DNA from: Solirubrobacteraceae bacterium
GTDB taxonomy: Bacteria > Actinomycetota > Thermoleophilia > Solirubrobacterales > Solirubrobacteraceae
Assembly (NCBI GenBank): GCA_030149625.1
Contig: JASLHP010000386.1
Location: forward strand, 1-15,059
Length of the DNA stretch: 15,059 bases
Reading direction: 5' to 3'
The position numbers and the translations under genes are program-made. Within the stretch, counting starts at the first letter, position 1; every line of letters begins with the position of its first letter. The notes under the pieces were generated by a model. That model saw nothing but the letters and a program-made list of their open reading frames with translations. It was not told the origin of the DNA and searched no databases. This document shows positions 12,882 through 15,059 of the stretch, one piece after another.

Positions 12882-15059
12882 ATGGCCGAGTCCACCTCAG
12901 TGGCCCTCGCGGCCGCGACCATTCCCAGCTCCGCCGACATAGCTCGCGCGGAAAAATTCGTGCGCGAGCGCTTCGTGCACGCGGGCGAGGATGCCGCTGT
13001 CGCGCTCGCGTCGGGAACTCCCCGCCGGCGCGCGCTGGACCGTGCGCTCGATGAGCTGGAGGCCGATCCGAAGACGAAAAACCCCTCGACGGCGTGGCGG
13101 CGCGAGTTCTCGCTGCTGCTCGGTCTCGAGCGGCTGCTCTCCGACGAGGAGCCGAAGCTGGAGGACGGGACGGTGCTTTCGGCGCACCAAGTCGACGCGC
13201 TCTCGGGCACGCTCACGGCGCTGCTGGCCGAGGCGCAGCGCAGCGCCGACGGCAACGGCCGCGCGCTCGCGTCTGCGTCGCCGGAGCTGCTTGCCTCGGC
13301 GGACATCCTCGGGCCCGACGGAGCGAGCGATGGCCCCGCCCGTGCCGACGCCGCCGAGGTCGAGGGCGTCGACGAGGACGAGGAGGACGACGAGCTCGAC
13401 GAGGACGAGGACGAGGACGACGAGGACGACGAGCTCGGGCCAGTACAGCGCGCCGCGCCCGACGACGACGAGGACGAGGACGAGGACGACGAGCTCGAGG
13501 AGGAGCCGGACGAGGAGCAGGAGGACGAGCTCGAGCAGGAGGACGAGCTCGAGCAGGAGAGCGACCCTGAGGAGGAGCCGCGCGACTGGGTCGACGAGGG
13601 CGAGGGCGAGGAGGAGTCGCTCGCGGACCAGCCCGAGGACCCGAATGCCGCCAAGCGCTTCTGGTTCGAGCACGCGACCGGCGCCGGCAAGACCGTCGCG
13701 GCGCTCGGCTTCGTGGAGGCTTCGCACACAGGCGGCGTGCTGATCCTCACGCACCGGCGCAACCTCGTCGACCAATTCCTGGGCGAGCTGCGCGATCGCG
13801 GCTATTCCAAGCGCATCAGCCGGCCGCTCTTGAAAGGCGAGGATTCGGTCAAGGGTCCGGTGACCGTGGAGACCTACCAGTGGTTCGTGCGCAACGCGGG
13901 CAAGATCTCCAGCGCGTACACGATCGTCATCTGCGACGAGGCGCACACGGCGCTCGGCGAGAAGACGAGCGGCGCGATTCGCGAGTGGACAGGCCCGATC
14001 TTCATCGGCATGACGGCGACAGGCGCGCTGATCGCGCGTCATGTCACCGATCTGTTCCCGACGCAGACCTCGCGCTTCGACCTAGCTCAAGCGGCGCGCC
14101 GCGGCGTGATCGCGCCGCTGCGCTGCGTACGCATCTCGCCTGGCGTCGGCGTGCGTACGATCGCGAAGGTGCCGCTGCGCCGGGGCGAGGTCGACACGGA
14201 GTTCGACCAGGACGAGCTCGCGAAACTGCTCGACCAGCAGCCCTTCAACCTCGCCGTGGCGAACCTCTACAAGACGCGCTTCAACGGCGTTCCCGGTGTC
14301 GTGTACGCGGCGGGCGTGCGCCACGCCTACAACCTCGCGGAAGCGTTCCGCGCGGAGGGCATCAAGGCGGAAGGCGTCTCCGGCGAGACGCCCAAGCGCG
14401 AGCTGGTGGAGATCCTCGCACGCTACGAGCGCGGTGACATCGACGTGCTGATCAACGCGCAGCTGTTGGCGGAGGGCTGGAACAGCCCGCGCGCGACCGT
14501 GTGCGTGCACCTGGCGCCGACGGCGTCCAAGCGCATCTACCAGCAGCGTGTCGGACGCGTCACGCGCCGCCACCCGGGCAAGGAGGCGGGGCTCGTCGTC
14601 GATTTCGTGCATCCGGCGACCAAGCACGACGACCCGGTCGTGACGCTGCACTCCCTGCTCGACAGAGACGTCTACAGAGGCGGAGCGATCGTGGTCGGTC
14701 CCGTGCGCCGCGGTCGCGGGCGCCGGATGCGCGTGGAGCGCCGCGTGCTGCCGGTGTGCGCGGAGGAGGAGCGGCGCTTTCAGGTGTTCGAGCGCGAGCT
14801 GTGGCGCATCGCGGTCGAGCACCTCGACTATGGCGAGCAGCACCTGTGGGCGGCGCTGGCGGGCGCGCGGGTGGCGCCCAACGGCTGGCGCCGGGCGCGC
14901 GCGATGCTGCACTTCGATCGCACCGGCGAGCTCAAGAGCCGCTTTCTGCTCACGGCCGTCAAGCGCAACAAGAACTCGCAACTGCGGCTGCGCGCGCTGA
15001 CGGACCTGGCGGCGCTGCGTGACCCCGACGCGTTCGACGAGGCGATCGACATCATCGGC
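12882..15059 (+). CDS. DEAH-box superfamily 2 helicase with a long acidic insertion, C-terminus off the window
   Basis: The 726 visible residues encode an ATP-dependent nucleic-acid helicase or translocase. The N-terminal ~150 residues are helical and include a SAHQVDAL segment (Gln103) resembling the motif-0 region. Residues about 159-250 are almost entirely Asp and Glu with short repeats such as EDELEQ. RecA domain 1 then has ATGAGKT (265-271), CDEAH (351-355) and MTATG. RecA domain 2 has LAEGWNSPRAT and the arginine-finger motif QQRVGRVTR (554-562). A basic segment and a C-terminal domain of about 140 residues follow, open at the window edge. ATG 12882 has no ribosome binding site, so a leaderless or differently placed start is possible. 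The family is secure, but the substrate (RNA, DNA or repair fork) is not known. Confidence 0.9.
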   Translation, partial: MAESTSVALAAATIPSSADIARAEKFVRERFVHAGEDAAVALASGTPRRRALDRALDELEADPKTKNPSTAWRREFSLLLGLERLLSDEEPKLEDGTVLSAHQVDALSGTLTALLAEAQRSADGNGRALASASPELLASADILGPDGASDGPARADAAEVEGVDEDEEDDELDEDEDEDDEDDELGPVQRAAPDDDEDEDEDDELEEEPDEEQEDELEQEDELEQESDPEEEPRDWVDEGEGEEESLADQPEDPNAAKRFWFEHATGAGKTVAALGFVEASHTGGVLILTHRRNLVDQFLGELRDRGYSKRISRPLLKGEDSVKGPVTVETYQWFVRNAGKISSAYTIVICDEAHTALGEKTSGAIREWTGPIFIGMTATGALIARHVTDLFPTQTSRFDLAQAARRGVIAPLRCVRISPGVGVRTIAKVPLRRGEVDTEFDQDELAKLLDQQPFNLAVANLYKTRFNGVPGVVYAAGVRHAYNLAEAFRAEGIKAEGVSGETPKRELVEILARYERGDIDVLINAQLLAEGWNSPRATVCVHLAPTASKRIYQQRVGRVTRRHPGKEAGLVVDFVHPATKHDDPVVTLHSLLDRDVYRGGAIVVGPVRRGRGRRMRVERRVLPVCAEEERRFQVFERELWRIAVEHLDYGEQHLWAALAGARVAPNGWRRARAMLHFDRTGELKSRFLLTAVKRNKNSQLRLRALTDLAALRDPDAFDEAIDIIG
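13356..13635 (+). repeat. GAG/GAC-rich coding repeat tract
   Basis: The acidic part of the helicase is built from runs of GAG and GAC codons. It includes an exact tandem copy of an 18-nt unit (encoding EDELEQ, about 13529-13558) and two longer related blocks ending in GACGACGAGCTC. Such DNA is prone to slippage, so the tract length may vary between strains. Confidence 0.7.

Noticed and set aside
13356..13635. CRISPR-like or other spaced repeats
   Set aside because: The repeats are short, in frame with a helicase coding sequence and without unique spacers.
12839..14042. Minus-strand frames with long Ser or Leu/Val runs
   Set aside because: They are the complements of the GAG/GAC codon runs in the helicase; the low-complexity sequence is a by-product of the acidic tract.

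Overview
The window is GC-rich DNA with dense, often overlapping genes, many GTG or TTG starts and G/C-ending codons. Together with the gene content (PIG-V-like mannosyltransferase, L,D-transpeptidase, a stand-alone GalT, a DEAH helicase with an acidic tract), this suggests a high-GC actinomycete, perhaps of the Thermoleophilia/Solirubrobacterales type. That placement is an inference from style and gene families, not from a marker gene.

Layout. Positions 1-1980 (minus) hold most of a class A penicillin-binding protein, cut by the left edge. Divergent from it is a tightly packed envelope operon (plus, 2060-5474): a PIG-V-like mannosyltransferase, a CPBP-family intramembrane protease and a secreted L,D-transpeptidase with a peptidoglycan-binding domain. 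A small unknown membrane protein (minus, 5484-5840) converges on it. Next come pyrE (orotate phosphoribosyltransferase), a GNAT acetyltransferase and a tRNA-Arg(CCU) gene at 7049-7120, all on the plus strand.

The most unusual part is 7121-9157. The last 43 nt of the tRNA-Arg gene are repeated, with one mismatch, at 9115-9157. Between the copies lie about 2 kb of different character: a T5orf172/GIY-YIG-like protein with an unrecognised C-terminal half, and on the other strand a toxin-antitoxin-like pair (a PBECR/RelE-like toxin candidate overlapping a DUF2283 protein). This looks like a very small integrated element or island remnant. No recombinase is visible in it. A palindrome-rich stretch lies upstream of the toxin-antitoxin pair.

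After the island the chromosomal backbone resumes: a BI-1/YccA-family membrane protein (minus), a small lipoprotein (plus), then a minus-strand operon of a TlpA-like thioredoxin, a GalT-like nucleotidyltransferase lacking the usual Cys pair, and an unknown acidic protein. The window ends inside a large plus-strand DEAH-box helicase with a roughly 90-residue Asp/Glu tract inserted just before its Walker A motif.

How the genes work together: the left third is about cell-wall synthesis and remodelling (glycan polymerisation, 4-3 and 3-3 cross-linking, surface glycosylation). The middle is housekeeping (pyrimidine synthesis, tRNA) interrupted by the accessory island. The right third mixes redox, sugar-nucleotide and nucleic-acid functions.
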